Assembly (NCBI RefSeq): GCF_001577835.2
Contig: NC_029547.1
Span: forward strand, 58,804,112 to 58,868,111
DNA from: Coturnix japonica
Lineage: Eukaryota; Chordata; Aves; Galliformes; Phasianidae
Direction of reading: 5' to 3'
DNA: 64,000 bases
The notes beneath the pieces were generated by a model that worked only from the letters and a program-made list of their open reading frames with translations, did no database searches and had not been told where the DNA came from. A program made the translations under genes and the position numbers. Shown in pieces: positions 1-12,605 of the stretch. Each line of letters begins with the position of its first letter. The stretch's first letter is position 1.

Positions 1-3000
1 GTGAGAGGAGGCCTAGGGCAGTGGGACTCGAACTTGTGGGGCTTTCAGCTTGCTGAAGTGTTGATTTTTCAGGGTTCTGTGGAAGGAAGGGCGCCTTGCT
101 GTCAAAATGTCTGCAGAACACCTGCTGACAGGGCGGAGAGCATGGGGCTACAGGATAAACACACTGCGCTACCGGTGGTGGCTTTGCAGGAGAATCAGCT
201 GCGTCATAACAAAGAAGTGATAAAAGAGCAATGTCAATCAAGCAGGTAAGAAGGAAGTTGAGGGAGGAGGACAGATGGGAAATCTCCTTGCTTCAACAAA
301 AATACCAGTGTCATTGCTTTTTCTTATCACAGCTGCAAAATTATCCCTTTTTCTTGCAGGAAAAGTGGCAAAAATCCTGCAGGCACATAGGGAGCCTTCA
401 CACTAGCAGAGCAAAGAAGGGCCCAGTGTTTTCATGCTCCAAAACCCAGACCTTGTAAGGACGGTTGTTGAAGTGCTGGTAGGGGGAGAAGGTGATGATG
501 TGTGACAAAGCCTGCTGCCATCTATGTTAAATACACTGCAGATGTTCCCTGATGGGACTGCTGCATAATATTCTGCAGCTGACAACCAAACTGAGCGCTA
601 AGAGTGGAAAAGGAGGTGGCCTGTGACTTTAGCACTGAAGATCAGTGATTCTCTTTGACCTCTGCTGCCAGCAACAGCCCTGGTTTCACAGTGCTGCTGG
701 TCCTGGAGAGACCCACAAGCTGTCAGCCTGACTTTGGCAACCCAGTGGCTGGAACAAAGTGCAGTGTTTCTTGAGCTGCAGCCACGTCATGGCCTGATTA
801 TGGGTAGTGATATCCCTCAGCACAGCCAAGGCTGCTCATATCAGAGGCGCTGAGCCAGCATGGGCACCGGCTGTCTCCTCTGGTGAGAACAGTGTTCAGA
901 AGTACACACAGAATGCTGAGGCTGAGAAAAACAGCACAGCAAGGAGGAAGGGATGCTGTTAAACAGTCACAGTTCCTGTTTCCATGAGGCCAGTTGCTCT
1001 GAGTCAGGTAAGCCTTTCTGCAGACACACTATGACAGGAGTAATTGTGTGTCTGCTGGTTTACATCAGTTCCAGCAGTGGGGACATGGCCATCCACAAAA
1101 GACTCTACTATGGCAACAAATGAAAGCCACAGTTATACTGGAGCTGTACTTATATCTGTTGCCCCTTGGGAACTCAAACCATGCTGCTGCAGTGTTTCAA
1201 ACAGTTTCGATTTGCTTACAGGGTTACCAAAACCCCTGCTTTCAGCTCTCATGTGTGCGCTGTCTGTCCTGGGCTGGGAACCCTGTGCATGGATTTTGCA
1301 CTGTTTCTGCACTACAAGCACTTTTTTCTGCATCCAGGTAAGACACTGAGAGCCGTCACAAAGAGGAGTTCTGCCAGATTTCTTTTTTTCTTGCTTGTAA
1401 ACAGCGCAGTTATTACTAGAATAGCACAAGGCTTTTCCTTCATCCCTATTTTCAGTGTTTCCTGCTGCAGAGCCTGTGACATAGCTCTCCTCAGAGCGTG
1501 GCTTGGTCTGGAGGCCAGGTGGAACACACAGCCATGCAGTAGCTGTGTGCACGCATCTAGCTGATGGAAAAGGGAGATAATGCATTATTAGCTTGGCTGA
1601 CAATGAAAGAACATTACACAATGTTGTTCTTATCACAGCCTGAGAGCGCATATTCTGACATTTACAACAGCTGGGCTTGTGCTCAGCGATTTCCCATAAA
1701 TGCTGGCAATTAACTTCTTTCATTCTTGCACTCAGTCTCAGAGGCAGCAGGAGGTCCACTCCGTGTTGATGGCCTGGGCGTGGTCCACCGTCATGCTTCC
1801 CACGCTCTCTGCACAGCCATTCTTAGTAGTAAAATTATTACCTTGGTAATGAAACAGCTGTTAAATGGGGAACAAAGTGCAATAACAAAGCCCTAGTGTA
1901 TCGCAAGGTGAAGATGTATCCTGCCTCCAAGACGCATCAAGCTAATGGGATAATGTGGAAAAGGAGATAAGCAGAATGAAGTATGTTTTGGTTGGTCCCA
2001 AAGTGGAAAAGAGAAAAAAAAATGGGATCTGGGTGCTGGAAATGCAGAAGAGGAGGATGAAAATTTGTCCAGAGGACTACAAAGTCCCATCCAGAGTGTC
2101 CCTGAGGCCTTGAGAACCTTGGAGAAAGCAAATAACATTGTGCAGGGGAGATGTCAGCCAACACCTGCAGGAGATGCCTCAGATTCGAGCAGCCCTACAA
2201 GGCCACTCATAATCAAACACAACTGCAGCATCAATTGAGTCTTTCTCCTCCACCTTAGTTTTGTCTGTGTGTCCTCTCCCAGCTAGATAAAGCTGATGGC
2301 CTGTATGTATTTTGAGAACAGCTCACAACCGCAGCATTTTCTGTTCTGGTGATGCAAGTCCATCTTTTGGACAGTTCAGATCTGCCTGGAGGCTGAGAAG
2401 AAGGAGGACAAATGCTGGCAGCTGGGCACATATGGGCAATGAGTCCCTGTCACCAAAGCTGACAACATCTCTGGGGACCCAGTCTCTGATGGATGTGATC
2501 CCCTGGCTGATGCCTCATGTGGTGTTCCATCTCCTGCTTCTGATTCCACATGCACTCCCTGCTCACATGCATCATGTGGTGCAGAGGACTCTCTTCCAGA
2601 AGTCCAGGGGCTCAGGGTCCTCAGCAAACCAGGTCAGCACTCTCAGGTTTCCATTTATTGCTAGTCATTCATCACTTGTTGCAGTGCTATTAATATGGGG
2701 CCATGACAAAGTTCAAAAGTCCATGAGTGGTAATGGAATGGCTGAGACTGCTTGGTGGAACTTAGTCTCAGACTTTCCATTGGGCACCAGATGAAAAAAA
2801 AAAAACAACTTGCGATTTTCCTCTGCATTGCAGCAATGCCTGAATAGGAGACAAAATGCAGATAAGGCCTAAACCTTGCACCTCAGTATGAAGAATATTG
2901 AACTTTGCCAGCTGCATGGCAAAGCCACAGGCGTGGTAGCAAGCTAAGGGAGAAAAAGGATAGGCTTCTAATGAGAAGCATCTGACCAACAGAAGGAAGG

Positions 3001-4060
3001 ATTTCACCACCAGATACAATACTGCTTTCTGTGTGCTTCAATTTTTCACCATAGGAAAAAAAAAAAAGAAAAGAAAGTCCAGTCTGACAGGCTGGAATCA
3101 TAAAAGGTGCCAGAAAATAGGCAGAAGAGGTAGCTGATCTTAAGGAAGTGGCTAAGCTATGAAGATTTTGAGTAAACTGTAGTGGTTAAATTATGTACGG
3201 TGTCATAACATGGATTCTGTTGAGAGACAAAGTGAAAAAGATTTCTCACTGTGGCTGCATACAATCTGAAAAATACTTTCCTCTTCATAGGACTCCTGAA
3301 TCAAACACACATCTAAACTGACTCAATTTCCAGTATCGTACAGACCTTATACAACATGGACTTTGGCTACATTACCCAACATAATTATCAAATTGCATGG
3401 GTAAATCACATCCTACGTCCAAAGAGGAAGGGAGCCATATGGGACTCAGGCAGAGGCTGCAGCACACTCAGAATGTTCTGGGAGAAGTGAGCTTGTCCTA
3501 ACAGGTGAGCAGAGCCTGGCACACCCCGAGGAAGACATTGTTCTGGTCCAGCCCTCTCTACTACAAACAGGGAAAATGTTTTCAAAGGGATGTGGAAGGA
3601 ACTGATGGCACTGCCACAAAGAAACCCCTTTCCTACCAGGAGTTACAGCTGCCTGCCCAAGTGCCTGTTGTGGGGGAGAGAGAGACAAACAAGAACAGCA
3701 AGACTTGTTGTGAGTTGAGTGATGGAGATGAGACTCAGAGAGCACAATGGAGACAAATACCCCTGCCATGCCAAAAGCAAAGCCTGTGCTGATGTGAGCA
3801 TCCCCAGAGCTGGAAAAGCCTCTGGTGACAGTCGCTGCCAGGGTCACATCAGAGGGTAAAGGAGGCAGCACCAGGAGTAAAAGCTTCCAAAGGGCAACTG
3901 CTGCCATTGCTCAACCACATCAGAGCACAGAATCTGAAAGGTAGACATAGGGTTTAATTAAATTACAAAGTGCACAAATCTCAGTGTTGTGCAATAATAA
4001 TAAGGAAAGCCTGTGCAAATATAATACGACTATTCTGTCATCTCTCCTGTCGCAAGCACA
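1..4060. other. Intergenic, no gene recognised
   Basis: Moderate GC. Contains several open frames, the longest on the minus strand at 1133-1759 (208 codons), with no family resemblance. A/G-rich tracts lie near 2789-2801 and 3056-3078. No mobile element recognised here. Confidence 0.6.
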
Positions 4061-4110
4061 TGATGAGCCATCAAGGTTGGAAAAGACCTCATCAACACAC
4101 ACTTTGAGTT
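4061..4110 (-). mobile_element. Possible CR1 3' scrap
   Basis: Contains AAGGTTGGAAAAGACCTC, the word found near the 3' end of avian CR1 copies when read in reverse. Too short to assign a subfamily. Confidence 0.4.
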
Positions 4111-4228
4111 TCAAGGCCATCAGCCAATGGTTCTGAAGCAATGGATTTCCAGGGTACATCTTATACTGAAATACAAACTCTAAAACATCTTCAGTTACCC
4201 AGCCACTGAAGTTCAACTACACCAACCA

Positions 4229-4310
4229 TCATAGAATCATAGGATCACTGAGGTTGCAAAGACCACTAAGATCATCTTGTACAACTACCAGCCCAGCAAA
4301 GCATGTCCAC
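4229..4310 (-). mobile_element. CR1 LINE 3'-end fragment
   Basis: Begins with TCATAGAATCATAGGATCA, the reverse complement of the CR1 terminal repeats, then AGGTTG and AAGATCATCTTGT. This marks a minus-strand CR1 whose 3' end is on the left. Severely 5'-truncated. Confidence 0.8.
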
Positions 4311-4844
4311 TTGCTCCATCTTTACAGCTGAACCTTCCACTCCACCCCACCTGTTTCAACCTTTTTTTCCCCTTTTCCTTCTTTATGAACCAGCTTTCTC
4401 TACAAACCTGTTCAACTGACTGTCCAGTTCTAATTCCCTCTGGATGGTAACAGACCCAGCTACCATGTTTCCCTGCTACTAGAGGACAGGGCATCTTGAA
4501 ACTCTAAAACAGAAAAAAATAAAGGAAAGCAGAGTACTGCTGAGATAGAAACTCAACAGAAACACAACTCAGTAATCCAGAGTATTGGTGGACTGAACCC
4601 TAGCATCATAGGTGTTGTGTGTAGCTGGGTTAAGTCCAGTAATAGGAAAGTGTTGGAGAGATGAAGTAAATAAATTCAGTTTCCATTACAGTCTCATTAG
4701 CAAGTGCTTATTTTCCATCCCTTGAGCTACCTTCCACCTCATTTCCACCTTGCACATTGAAGAAAGGATATGGCTGACCGTTCTTTCCCTTCTCTGGCCA
4801 AGACACAAGTAAACCCTCAATTCAGAGACTCCAGCCGAGAGGAG

Positions 4845-4910
4845 GATCATGGGCTCGATGGGACCTTAAAGACCATCTAGTTCCAGCCACCCTATCCAGT
4901 GCCTGATTTA
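4845..4910 (-). mobile_element. CR1 LINE 3'-end fragment
   Basis: Contains GGGACCTTAAAGACCATCTA and GTTCCAGCC, the CR1 3' UTR signature in reverse orientation. Short and diverged. Confidence 0.7.
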
Positions 4911-6439
4911 GTGTTTGGGTGTGTTTGTGTGCTCCCTGAACTAAAATTCAGGTGTATATATAGGTATGTATAAAGATGTGTGTATGTATGACTACATGTC
5001 AATGCAGGTCTAAGACCTGATGATTACCTTTCAAGGTATTTGCTGTGACCCATCAAGTGACGAGTGAAGCTGTTCTTCTAAGCCTGGAGCTTCAGGGGTT
5101 GTTAGTATTAGCCTTGCCAAAGCACCCAGTGCCATGCAGGCAGCCTGCCAACATCACAAGGACATGATCCCAAGCCAGAACACGTGTTCTACCTGCTCCT
5201 TGCCCTGCTGACTGCCACCCACAAGCCTCACCAGCCTTGACTCTGCTGTTCCTGCCCTCACTGGCCTCTAGCCAGTGTGATGGGACATGCAAGATATGGC
5301 TCAGCAGGAAGTCTACACTGACTTCAGTATGAGTTTCATTTATTTTTTTCCCTGGTGCAAGCCCGTCCAGCATGAATGTGAGCAGCTGTGAAATAACACA
5401 GTGAAAATGAGGTCATTTTGCATGTATAAAATGGTTGTTCTTGAGTAGTTACTAATACCATTTTCTCTACAAACTGTACATATATATCTGACCCTTCCAG
5501 GGCAATGCAAGGCTCTCAGGGCAAGCATTCCCTCAAATGAGCCAAATGGAAACTGTGTGAAAAATATTAGCAAATTAACAGACATCCAGTGAATTCTGGG
5601 ACTATGCTCAGAGGCAAAACTGCAAATTGAGGCTGTTTTGGCACTGAAAGATGGAATGTCTTCAGGCTTCTCTCTGAGAGTGTTGCACTGTCCACCGTCT
5701 TGTGTGTCCCACTTGGCCAGATCTCAGCAGCAGTGTGAAATTCCTTTGGAGGGAGGACCCTTGGGATTAATATCACGGAAGATCTAAGCCCTGCTGCTAT
5801 TCCAGGTTGATGTAGATTAAGTAAAAGGTGTAACTTAAAAATCCCTTAACCATATCAGTGCAAATCTTCCAGACTGCAGTAGTGAAACAGAAGTAAAGCT
5901 TCCTTGAATCCATGTGGACTCAAAATGAGCACAAACCTTGGTTTACATTTAATTCAGGGCATTGCACTTCTTATCTCCTCCCAGGGAGTATTAGAGTCAG
6001 CTGGAATAGACAAGGTCCAAACCTGATGGCATGGGTCCTGCTCACCATTGCCTTAGCGGTCCTGTCCCACATCCCTCCTGGGGATGTGGGAGGATGTAAG
6101 AGTAACAATAGATGCCAGTAAAGTGAATTGAGACCAAGCTGGTAAGTACAAAATTGGCTATGCCTCAGCAGGTGTGTCCTGTGATACCTTACACAAGTGG
6201 CCGACAGCTGCTGGGCTGTGTCAGTGCCACTGCTCATCATGCAAGTAGCAAGTCCTTCAGCTGCAGAAGCTTGTCAAGAGCTAGGGACTGCATTGTAGGA
6301 GAACCTGCAAAGTGTGCAGATGGGAGAAGGCCCCTCCTCCATCTCTCAGGCATCTGCTGTTGCAGTTTGCCCTGTGCTGACTGCTGGAAAGACCTGGCCC
6401 AGCAGCAGGACTTCCAGAATCACAGTGTCATCATCTGTG
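4911..6439. other. Intergenic, no gene recognised
   Basis: No recognised repeat family. Holds a perfect inverted repeat at 6065-6091, listed separately. Confidence 0.6.
6065..6091. repeat. Perfect 11-bp inverted repeat with 5-nt loop
   Basis: TCCCACATCCC at 6065-6075 and GGGATGTGGGA at 6081-6091 are exact reverse complements around a TCCTG loop. No transcription unit or T tract beside it marks it as a terminator. Confidence 0.9.
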
Positions 6440-6795
6440 CTGGACTTTCATGTTCATCAAACCCAATCATCGGCCTGATCTACTGAGTCCCAGCACTCAA
6501 CCACTCCCCATGGTGCCCTGTCCACACCTCTCTTGAATCCATCCAGGAATGGGGAATTTATCACTCCCTGGGCAGCCCATTCCAATGCTTGACAACCCTT
6601 CCCATGACAGAACTCTTCCTGATACCCAATCTAAACCTCTCCTGGCGCAATTTCCTCATGTTCTGTCATTTGCTACCTGAGACAAGACTTTGACAGCCCA
6701 TCACTGCAATTTCCTTTCAGGTAGCTGCAGAGAGCAGTAAGTCTTCTCTCAGCCTCCCATCAGTCAAACTATTTATCTTGTGTAATAGGTCACAG
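6440..6795 (-). mobile_element. CR1 LINE fragment
   Basis: In reverse orientation it shows the CR1 order: a 3' UTR portion, GGGCAGCCCATTCCAATGC, CCTAAACC-like TCTAAACCTCTCCTGG, and CAGGTAGCTGCAGAGAG at its upstream end. About 350 bp, 5'-truncated and diverged. Confidence 0.85.
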
Positions 6796-7699
6796 CTTCC
6801 TCCAACCCACATAACTTCTGCATTTCAGATGCATTTCAGGATGTCAGGCAAGCAAATACAACATGTTTGCATTTGTTCTTCAGACTTTCTCCAGATGCTA
6901 TAGAAAAAAAGACCAAGACAGTGCCCCTGTCCCAGTGGTGGGACAAGTGCTTCCCAGGAGAAAAAATGCTGCTGTTTTTTCCTGTCATCTTCTGCCCAGG
7001 ATGAACCTCCTCACACAGGACTTGCCTTGCCAAGTAAAGGTGTCTCTTTGTTCCGTAGTTTGACCAGCTCCTTCAGCAGGGAGCAAGCAGAGTTATGCCT
7101 CTGAGCACAAGGCTGTATTAAAAGCTATCAGTTTTCATCTTTCCAAATTCTTTCCTTCACACTCTGCAGGAGGATGGAGTGTATGAGTCAGAAATGTAGA
7201 TACAAAGCTGGATGGAGCCCCATGGCAGGAGGGGTCATGGGTGGAAGTCCAGCAGTGCCCACCTCTTACCTGACGTGGAGTGGTAGAGCAGCTGTAGTCC
7301 CACAACAGGGGTGACACAGGGGCATATGAGCAGAGGTCTCACACTCCTGTGGTGCTGTGCAGAGCCTTATGGGGAATAAATCATCCCTGAGCTGCTCCCT
7401 CCCTTACCCTGTAACAGGAAGCACCTCTGTGAGAATCAAGGAGAGTGGAAAGAGGAAGAGGAAAGGGAATTGAGAGAGGTAGAAATCAGTGCTCAGTGCT
7501 GTGCCAAATAGATGCACCACAGCTGTGTGAGGTGCTATAAGAAAAACAAGGTCAGCTTTCAGCATTTCTTTCCTCCCCTCTCTCCTGTTGTCTTCCACTA
7601 ACAGCAATGCAGGTTACTGCAGAGGACACCCTCCTGCACCTCCAGTACAGAGAATTTCTCTTTTTCAAGTAGGTGGGAGGATAATTTGTATAGTGTCAG
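6796..7699. other. Intergenic, no gene recognised
   Basis: Nothing recognised between two CR1 fragments. Confidence 0.55.
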
Positions 7700-7780
7700 T
7701 CTTGTTGGGCAGCATCTCCACTCAATGGGGTTGGATTCAATGATCTCTGGAGGTCCCTTCCAACCCCCACGATTCTGTGA
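7700..7780 (+). mobile_element. CR1 LINE 3'-end fragment
   Basis: Plus-strand 3' signature: GGTTGGATTCAATGATCTC, AGGTCCCTTCCAACCCC, then a GATTCTGTGA terminal repeat. Confidence 0.85.
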
Positions 7781-10159
7781 TAACATGAAGAGCCAGAGAG
7801 AAGCAATCCATGCTATGAGCAGCTCTTGGAAAAGTCAGCTGCTGATCTGGACCCTGTTACCCAGCACGGGAGGCAGCAGTGGGTGTTCTGAAACACTGGT
7901 GAGCTGCTGATCTCCCCACAGATCGTGCTGGATATGCAAGGACCAGTACAGATGACAACCAGATGCTGTTGCCTGCAATTGCCAGGAAGAAAAAACCACA
8001 GAGAGGCAGAGGCATTTCCCCTCTCAGAAACCAGCAAAACCCCAGCAGTGCTTCGGCACAGTGATAAAGCAGTAACACTGCACTGACAGTGAGCGTCCTC
8101 CATGCAGTGGCGCCTGTGACCATATACAATCCAGCAGGGGCCACAGTAAGCACCTCATCTGCTCTGGGCACAGACTTTCCTGACAGTAAACACTGCACAA
8201 AATCTACAGCATATTGTTCATTGAGGGGCTCATTGAGGAGATACAGGTTTGAGCCACAGCTTTCCTCAGGATGTTTTTCCTGAATGCTCCTCTACAGCAC
8301 AAAGCTGTGTCATTCCCCAGGCTTGTGACAGGTCAGACATCAGTATGTGCGGGTTTCCTTTGGGCTGCAAGCCAAAATGTTTTGATATATCTGATTTCAG
8401 GTAGTTCCAGGATTCTGCAGCGTTTTGTGTCTTTTCTGTGTGTTAGTAAAAGACCACGTACAAGGCATTCCAAGATTCCAGGACAGGGCCTGGCCTCAGC
8501 TGGAGCCCAGACATAACTCCAGGGCTAGTTTGCCCAGGAATAAGCAAGGACAGTGAGAAGCCCAGCCCCAAAGCATGCAAGAGAGGGAGGGCAGCTTCTC
8601 CAGAGGAGGGCATCCCATCACCCTCTCTCCCTCTGAACAGATCCAAGGCCAAAATCTCAGCGTGCTCATGTTCCTGCAGCGTCTGGCACCCTGCAAAAAG
8701 AATAATGCTATGGAACAACAGGGCTTCTGGAAAGCCAGATTGTAAACACTAGGCAGTAGGCAGGAAAGTGTGCAAATCACAGCCTTTTAAAATCTGTTTA
8801 AATAGCCATGTTATATATTTAGTAGAGTATAAAGGGAAGATCTATTAACAGCATATTTTCGTTCGTTCCTAATTACATGCAGAAACACACACACAAACAA
8901 GCATCTCCTACATGTAATTAAAATTGCATAAAATATATCCACTAAAAAAAAAAGTTTTAATATGAAAATCAATATATTTGGCTTCAAAGTAAGTATATTA
9001 CACGTAAGTACAATGGTGGTTTATGCTGCTTTGCTGGCAGAGTGCAGAGGCGAGAGAGGATGAGAGAAGAAAGGGGACGGCTGTGGGAATGGGGAGCACT
9101 GTGCAAGGAGATGTTCTTGATGCAGAGCAGTGTTTCAATTCCCTCACCCCAAAAAACAAGTCTTACCCAATGCACAATGAGCCCACTCAGAAGCTGTGAA
9201 CAGAGGGAGGCAGCAGGGAGTGTGCCAAACCCACCAATTTTCTTCTCACACCTGTCTACAAGAGTGAGCAATGGATGCCTGCAGTCAAGGAGTACAATCA
9301 GCAATCCATTTGCATCGTTTCCTTTTCAGCCCCAGAGGAATACAATTTGCTTTTGGTTCAGAGTAACAGAAAGCTTTTTCTCATTCGTGCTGAAGAAAAA
9401 ACATTTCAGATCTGCAATGTGAATGCTCTGAGAGGGGTCCAAATGCTGCTCTCTGGCTGCATTTACCTCTCTGCTCATTACCAGGGAGCAGACACAGCGA
9501 CCAGGCAGCCCTGCACAGCAGAGCTGAGATGATTGTGTCGTTTGTCTGAAGTCTGGGTGCATCCTCAGTGCTAGTTCTCACCAACAGAAAGCCTTTAGAA
9601 ATCTAACCCTGGTCAGACCCCCAGCAGCGAACAGAAGCCAGAAACTGTAAAAGTTGGGATGGGTGCTCTTCTGCTTCTTCACATCTGGTGCTAAAACAAG
9701 AATTTGCATAGTCATTGACCTCGGTATCAGAAAACACTGCTACTCCTGCAGCTAGCTACGCCTACAGTGCATTAATCAACAGGGAAAAGGCAGGAGTCCA
9801 AACATTCAGATGCTTCAGATAGCTGCTTTCCCAGTTCAGCAGACGTAGGGCACAGAAGTTAAAGAAGCACAGCTGGGAGACCAGCCCTGCACCCCTACTC
9901 TGTGTGAATGAAAACTGCAAATCTGAGAAGGAGCCAATAAGATAACTTGGTTTGAATCACTGAGATTTGCTAAGAGAACTCAAATGCATTCATTACACAC
10001 AGTCTTTGTTGTTGTTTCATGTTTGTTTGTTTTTAATGAGAGACCTCAAGTGTCACGCATTGCACAGCCCTACCCGCTCCCCTTCCACAGGGTGCTGACA
10101 CACAGCCAGGATGGAGAAATGGGCCAAAGCAGATCTTATTCATAGACATAAATAGCTGC
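7781..10159. other. Intergenic, no gene recognised
   Basis: No repeat family or gene recognised; a short CA tract is near 8886. Open frames are under 130 codons and look random. Confidence 0.55.
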
Positions 10160-10435
10160 AGTGGGTGAAGAAGATGCAGACACTTTCTTTTCCTTGGTAC
10201 CCAAGGATAGGACAAGAGGTAGCAGGCACACCATAAAACACTTCTCCACTGTGAGGGTGACTAAGAATGGGCACAGGCTGCCCAGTGAGGCTGCAGAGCT
10301 TGCATGCTTGGAGACGCTCATAACCCAACAAGATGTTGTTCTGAGCAACATACTTAGGGCACTGCTGTTCGGACAAATGCTGGGACAAGGCTTCCAGAGG
10401 TCCCTTCCAACCTCATCTGCTCTTTAAGTCTGAGA
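10160..10435 (+). mobile_element. CR1 LINE fragment with end of ORF2
   Basis: Translates to FFSLVPKDRTRGS, then KHFSTVRVTKNGHRLPSEA, which match the C-terminal tail of avian CR1 ORF2 (the FSVVPS-RTRGN and FFTVRVTEHWHRLP blocks). It is followed by AGAGGTCCCTTCCAACCTC of the 3' UTR. 5'-truncated, with small internal losses. Confidence 0.88.
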
Positions 10436-12374
10436 CTAACATCTAACTCCGTTGCAGCAGCATGCACATCTTGGATGGACAAAAGAGCAGGAGCACCCTA
10501 TGCTGCAGAGCTGCACGCAGCAGGTTATTTTTCAGCTGCTGGCAGCAGCAGAGCTTGTCTTCCAGTAAGGAACCTAATTCTCAGGGATATAAAGAGGGTC
10601 CTCAAGGCAGCACAGACCTTCTCTGATGGGAAGAAGAATTGCGTCACATAAAGTTTTCTTGGACTGGTGATTTATTGACCATGGGCTTCTGAATATCTGT
10701 GGAGTACTTCTAAAGAACACACAGAGTAGCCACACAAAGCAAGCCTGTCATTAAAAAACCTTCAGACTACTCAGGAAAACAAGTGTAATGATCCTTCAAC
10801 TGAGTAAACAGAAGACTAAAAAAGATGGAATTGACTAAATCCCATCAAATCCAATAGGCAGTGACGATCTTTTGCTACCTAAAATAAAACACCTTATCAA
10901 GTAAATATGGAAAAAAGTGCCAGGAACCCAACTCAGGCAGTGGGCACCAAGGTCCAATGTCTGGCACAGCAGCACCACGGTGTGACTTTTCAAACAACCT
11001 ATATGCTTCTGGACAAAGGCTAAAAAAAAAAAGGCTTTTCTTCTTTTTTTCCTCACTATTGCTGCCTTGGCAGTAGCCAGAGCCCAGCAGGGGACTGCCA
11101 AGCATCAGCTGTGTCAGACTGCACACGCTGTGGTACACAGAGATAGCATTCACCAGCCAGGACTCGAGCAGGCCCTTCAGTGTCCTCTGACACTCATCCA
11201 CAGCTAACAGTGTTGAGAAGGTGGTCATTAATCTGCTGATTACAGAGACACGATAGCAACAAAGCTGTCAGAGATGCAGACAGCACTAGAAAGGGCCACA
11301 GCACAAAGCAGGTGAAAGCAGGGAAGCTCTGCTGCAGAGCAGTGTGATAACAGCACTTAGGTTCCTTCAGATACCTCCAGCAGGCAAAAAAAAACCAAGT
11401 GAGAAAATGCATCCAACCTATTTGTGATGACACCATTATTCTTCCAGGGATCAAGAAGCTCAATGCAATTCACAGCCACCCCAATGAGGAGAGGGAGTGA
11501 GACAGTGTGTGTGTTAGATTGGCTGATTCCACAACCGCCTTTGGAGATCAAAGCTATGGGGTCCCAGAGGTGAAGGAAAGGGATTATTAAAATGGCCTGT
11601 CAGTCTGTAAGATGGGTTCCTTTAGGATATAATCTGTGTTTGTGCTTGAGGAAACACCAGGAAATTCTTTTAAGACAGTGTAAAATGGTTTAACTTCGTG
11701 GAGGAGCAAATTGGCTGCTGTGGTTCTGCCAACCGGCTTTCAGAATCCACACCACAGTTACCCGAAGGAAAAGTCTGCTTGAAGCAGCCATCATCTCACA
11801 TGTGAGTGGAATCTTTCTTTATCTGGAACTCAGTTTTGTTATTTCACACATCAACAGCAAATGAACCTAGAGTTCAACAGCAACTGTGGCAGAAGTGCAC
11901 CAGTTTCTCGGTTAACTACAGGACAGGGAACTAGAAATGCCAAATTTCACCCCTGGCACTCATTTCTGCAATGGCTTTAAGCAAAATGAAATAATCTCTC
12001 TGGCCATCACCTGCTGCGTAAAAAAGCAAAGCACAGAGATACCGTGCAGTTGCATTCTAGCTGCCTAAGGGCCATCCCTAGAAAACTACCAGTGCCTGCT
12101 CACTGCTATCAGGGCTAGCACGCTGCTGACATGCTGCGATGAGATTATTGTTTGTGTCAGGCTGCATGCAGACAAGACACTTTATATTCAGATGCAGTCA
12201 TCCTCAACCACGTGCTACTCAGCTCTGCATAAATGTCACAATTGCAGGAGGATGCCAGAAATAATGCTGGTGTTTTAAGCTTGTGCTTTTCTGGTACATT
12301 AAAGTAAAAAAGCTTCCTGGTTCATACAGTCGGGATTAAGATCATTCTTACAGGGGACAACCCCCTAACATCTG
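10436..12374. other. Intergenic, no gene recognised
   Basis: No recognised element. Confidence 0.55.
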
Positions 12375-12605
12375 CCCCCTGCCTGCTTCAGTCTAATGGG
12401 ATCCCCTGCCACCCAGCAGCAGGTTGGGTTAGAACAGGGTCCCACACAACCTGGCCTCGAAGGCCACCAGGGATGGAGCACACATAGCTCTGGGCAGCCT
12501 ATACCAGGCCTCACCACCCTCCGAGTGAAGGATTTCTTTCTGACATCTCACCTAAACCTCTCTTAGTTTAAAATTGTCTCCCCCTTGTCCTATTCACAGC
12601 CCAGA
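12375..12605 (-). mobile_element. CR1 LINE fragment
   Basis: Reverse-orientation CR1: CACACAACCTGGCCTCGAA, GGATGGAGC, GGGCAGCCTATACCAGG, CTAAACCTCTCTTAGTTTAA and CCCCTTGTCCTAT, in the order expected from 3' UTR toward ORF2. Confidence 0.85.

Noticed and set aside
1133-1759. 208-codon minus-strand open frame, plus three overlapping plus-strand frames
   Set aside because: No domain, signal peptide or splice context recognised. Several frames are open at once in this moderately GC-rich stretch, which points to chance.
3446-3907. 153-codon minus-strand frame beginning like a signal peptide (MAAVALWKLLLLVLPPLP)
   Set aside because: The rest is low in order and serine/cysteine-rich with no domain; a hydrophobic start alone is weak evidence.
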